Part shown: positions 62,204 to 64,000 of the stretch, piece by piece | How positions within the stretch are numbered: position 1 is the first letter of the stretch | Layout of the letters: each line of letters starts with the position of its first letter | Source: JAABRB01 sp963735025 | GTDB taxonomy: Bacteria; Pseudomonadota; Gammaproteobacteria; Burkholderiales; SG8-39 | DNA: 64,000 bases | NCBI GenBank assembly: GCA_963735025.1 | Contig: CAVTJG010000017.1 | Span: 1-64,000, forward strand | Direction of reading: 5' to 3' | Program-made: the position numbers and the translations under genes | Notes under the pieces: generated by a model | What the model was told of the DNA's origin: nothing | Database searches by the model: none | The model's input: only the letters and a program-made list of their open reading frames with translations

Positions 62204-63497
62204 GGCGCGCCTGCTTGAAGGGGAGGTCCGCCCCTTTGATCGGCCTACGGCGTTTCATTTTGGCGACCCGGGCGCCAAGCGCCTCAAGCGCGCTTCGCTT
62301 CTCCGTTAGATACTCGTAAACGTCGTAGACCTCCGCTGTAACACCCTCCGGGACGTGTCCCAGCAGCTTGTCCACGATATGCGGCATGGTGCCCAGACTC
62401 GCGAGAATAGTCGTCGCCGTTCTTCGCAAGTCGTGCAAATTGAACCTCTCGACGCCCCGCTCCTTTAGCATTGCGAGCATCGTCTCGCGGTGCAGTTCGT
62501 GGTCGATCGCCGTGTCAGACCAGGGCTTTTCGGGATCGCGGCCGGGGAAAAGATATGGTGATTCGCCCGATAGCGCCCCCGCGCACTCGATTACCGCTAG
62601 AGCCTCAACAGAGAGCGGTACAACGTTCGGCAGATCGGACCACGGCGAAGCCTTCATGCGCTTCATCCGCTCCGGGGGAATGGTCCATGTGCGCCGCTTG
62701 CGGTCAATCTCCGCCCATCGGGCGCCCCGCACGGCGCCGGGGCGTTGCGCGGTCAAGGTTTGGAACTCGATGGCGAGCTTCATACCGGGATGCATCGCGG
62801 AGGCCGCCAGCGCCCGGAAAAGCCCGCCGATCTCGTCGGCCTTTTGGGTCACGAGGACCCGCCGCCGCGGCGGAGATTTCTCGGGCGGCTTGATGCCGGT
62901 TGCGGGGTTGATCTGGATCTCGCCGCGCTCGACGGCGAAGGCCAGCATTTTCCTCACGATCTTGAGAACCTCACCCGCTTGCTTGGGGTAGCCAGAGTCG
63001 ACCTTCCGGTCGAGGAGCGCGACGACGTGCTTGCGCTCGATCTCGGCGAGTTTGATTTCGCCCACGATGGGCAGAACGTCCCTCTTCAGAATGCGGTCCG
63101 CCTCCGCCCACGTTTTCCGCTTAACCTTGGCGTAACGCGCGACGAAGACGCTCGCGAACGCGCGCACAGAAGGGTCTACAAGCCGCTCCATGCGCGCCGC
63201 GGCCTTCTTCGACGCCCTCCGCTCGTTCGCGGGGTCGATCGCCCGCCCTGCTCGCGCCTGCGCGGCCTGGACACGCTGCGCGGCCGCTTCCCTGCGCGCC
63301 TCGGCGAGCGTCAGGCCCTCATCCCCGTAGACGCCGAGATGGACCCACTTCAGCTTGCCGTCCAACGTATACTGAAGATAGAAAGAGACGCCGGCAGGAC
63401 CCTTGCGTGCAATCAATCCGCCCGGCTCGGAGCGCGTCTCGCGCTTACCGAAGGACTTCGCGCGCAACCAGGTATCAGTGATCTTCCGAGCCGGCAC
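62193..63497 (-). CDS. int: Tyrosine recombinase (P4-type integrase) of the island
   Basis: This 434-aa integrase has an N-terminal arm-binding domain (SFYLQYTLDGKLKWVHLGVYGDEGLTLAEARREA), a core-binding domain (~115-205) and a catalytic domain. Catalytic residues: Arg in LTAQRPGAVRGARW, His-x-x-Arg in NLHDLRRTATT, His in LLGHVPEGV and the nucleophile Tyr in the DVYEYLTEKR region. It is adjacent to attR and reads inward, as usual for tRNA-targeting integrases. The start is a GTG at 63497 with no good ribosome site. Confidence 0.93.
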   Translation of the reverse strand: MPARKITDTWLRAKSFGKRETRSEPGGLIARKGPAGVSFYLQYTLDGKLKWVHLGVYGDEGLTLAEARREAAAQRVQAAQARAGRAIDPANERRASKKAAARMERLVDPSVRAFASVFVARYAKVKRKTWAEADRILKRDVLPIVGEIKLAEIERKHVVALLDRKVDSGYPKQAGEVLKIVRKMLAFAVERGEIQINPATGIKPPEKSPPRRRVLVTQKADEIGGLFRALAASAMHPGMKLAIEFQTLTAQRPGAVRGARWAEIDRKRRTWTIPPERMKRMKASPWSDLPNVVPLSVEALAVIECAGALSGESPYLFPGRDPEKPWSDTAIDHELHRETMLAMLKERGVERFNLHDLRRTATTILASLGTMPHIVDKLLGHVPEGVTAEVYDVYEYLTEKRSALEALGARVAKMKRRRPIKGADLPFKQARRGR

Positions 63498-63518
63498 GGG
63501 CTATAGGTCGGGCTATAG
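63498..63518. promoter_or_regulatory. Direct repeats directly upstream of int
   Basis: GGGCTATAG occurs twice (63498-63506 and 63510-63518), 12 bases apart, touching the int start codon. They could be integrase arm sites or an autoregulatory operator. Confidence 0.45.
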
Positions 63519-63635
63519 ACGATGGGATAATAGCGGAAAGCGCGAGAAAACGGCTTAGAGCCTGTTTAGCCTCTGAAATAGAGAGGATTGTGCCGAAACC
63601 AAAACGGCGGGAAACGCCCCGGATGCCCTTCCTTA

Positions 63636-63685
63636 CCCCCTCCTAAGGGGCAGGTCGGACGTTCGATTCGTCTCCGGGGCGCCAT
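63636..63685 (+). repeat. attR: 50-bp direct repeat
   Basis: It is identical to 57870-57919 within tRNA-Arg. Beyond it, ordinary chromosomal sequence resumes, and only the 3' part of the tRNA is present here. Confidence 0.93.
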
Positions 63686-63793
63686 CGTCACTTTTTGGAT
63701 GATGACTGAACAGTGACGCAACAACGATGCACATGACGATGCAATCTCCCACACCGTCAGCGGCCGCGGGCCGTATGCGCTCCTGAGACGCCG

Positions 63794-64000
63794 ATGGCGA
63801 GAGTTCTGCTGCGCGGCGTGACCAAGTCGTTCGGATCCCTGCCCGTGCTGCGCGACATCGATCTCGACATCGCCGATGGAGAGCTGGTCGTGCTGGTGGG
63901 GCCGTCGGGTTGCGGCAAGTCCACCCTGCTCCGCGTGATCGCCGGACTGGAGGAGCTCACCCGCGGGACGATCGAAATCGGCGATCGCAGGGTGGAAACT
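63794..64000 (+). CDS. ABC transporter ATP-binding protein (partial, runs off the window)
   Basis: The first 69 codons are visible from the ATG at 63794: MARVLLRGVTKSFGSLPVLR, DIADGELVVLVGPSGCGKST (Walker A) and LLRVIAGLEELTRGTIEIG. The spacing and the GLE block resemble the MalK/UgpC group of sugar or polyol importers. The assignment is limited by truncation. Confidence 0.8.
   Translation, partial: MARVLLRGVTKSFGSLPVLRDIDLDIADGELVVLVGPSGCGKSTLLRVIAGLEELTRGTIEIGDRRVET

Overview
The window is GC-rich, gene-dense chromosomal DNA from a proteobacterium, most likely a betaproteobacterium. The evidence is the aerobic benzoyl-CoA epoxidation (box) pathway with a BoxR/BzdR-type regulator, a dapA-bamC pair, an exported MxKDx repeat protein, and a PEP-CTERM protein. 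Several loci carry single-base frameshifts (the IS66 genes, a 5-oxoprolinase/hydantoinase-like gene, an NAD(P)H-hydrate repair gene and the PEP-CTERM gene). Very long neighbours such as purL and the box genes are intact. I cannot tell true decay from assembly indels.

Layout. 1-4357: an IS30-family element split by an IS66-family element at 499-3609, with a perfect 8-bp target duplication. 4.5-8.0 kb: a cytochrome b561-like plus molybdopterin oxidoreductase operon. Its 3' part is duplicated around a Crp/Fnr-type regulator gene and next to an MxKDx repeat protein gene. 8.1-21.1 kb: the benzoate/box region. Leftward run a flavodoxin, two tandem DUF4863 (PnbB-like) proteins, benzoate-CoA ligase and an aminotransferase. 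Rightward run boxR, boxC, boxB1, boxA, boxB2 and an exported protein of unknown function. Both arms start from one overlapping divergent promoter whose -10 lies in the palindrome TGCATTATAATGCA. No boxD is visible.

21.1-23.6 kb: three overlapping genes for a class III CoA transferase, a cysteine/3-mercaptopropionate-type thiol dioxygenase and a crotonase-fold protein without the usual catalytic glutamates. They look like a short thiol-acid catabolic operon. 23.6-34.9 kb: housekeeping and envelope genes (AhpD-like, msrB, yciB, bolA, PpiC-like isomerase, NifU-domain protein, purL), an AsmA-like membrane protein with a very long 8-residue-repeat charged helix, and a REC-EAL phosphodiesterase. 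35.0-47.7 kb: frameshifted hydantoinase/oxoprolinase, Bcr/CflA-like MFS pump, FAD oxidoreductase, a complete TRAP transporter (dctPQM), frameshifted nnr and an SbmA/YddA-type ABC exporter. 47.7-57.7 kb: slyD-like, bcp, roxA, a WalJ-like hydrolase, bamC, dapA, several SAM methyltransferases (one apparently exported) and an aldehyde dehydrogenase of the glutamate-semialdehyde type.

57.8-63.7 kb: a small integrated island. It begins in tRNA-Arg(CCT), carries a tyrosine recombinase at the far end, and is bounded by a perfect 50-bp direct repeat of the 3' part of the tRNA. Its cargo is a Tat-signal mini-protein with a proline-rich repeat tail, small CxxC/HLWC proteins, a frameshifted PEP-CTERM protein and a cNMP-binding diguanylate cyclase. 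The same rho-independent terminator occurs three times among them. The window ends inside an ABC transporter ATPase gene.
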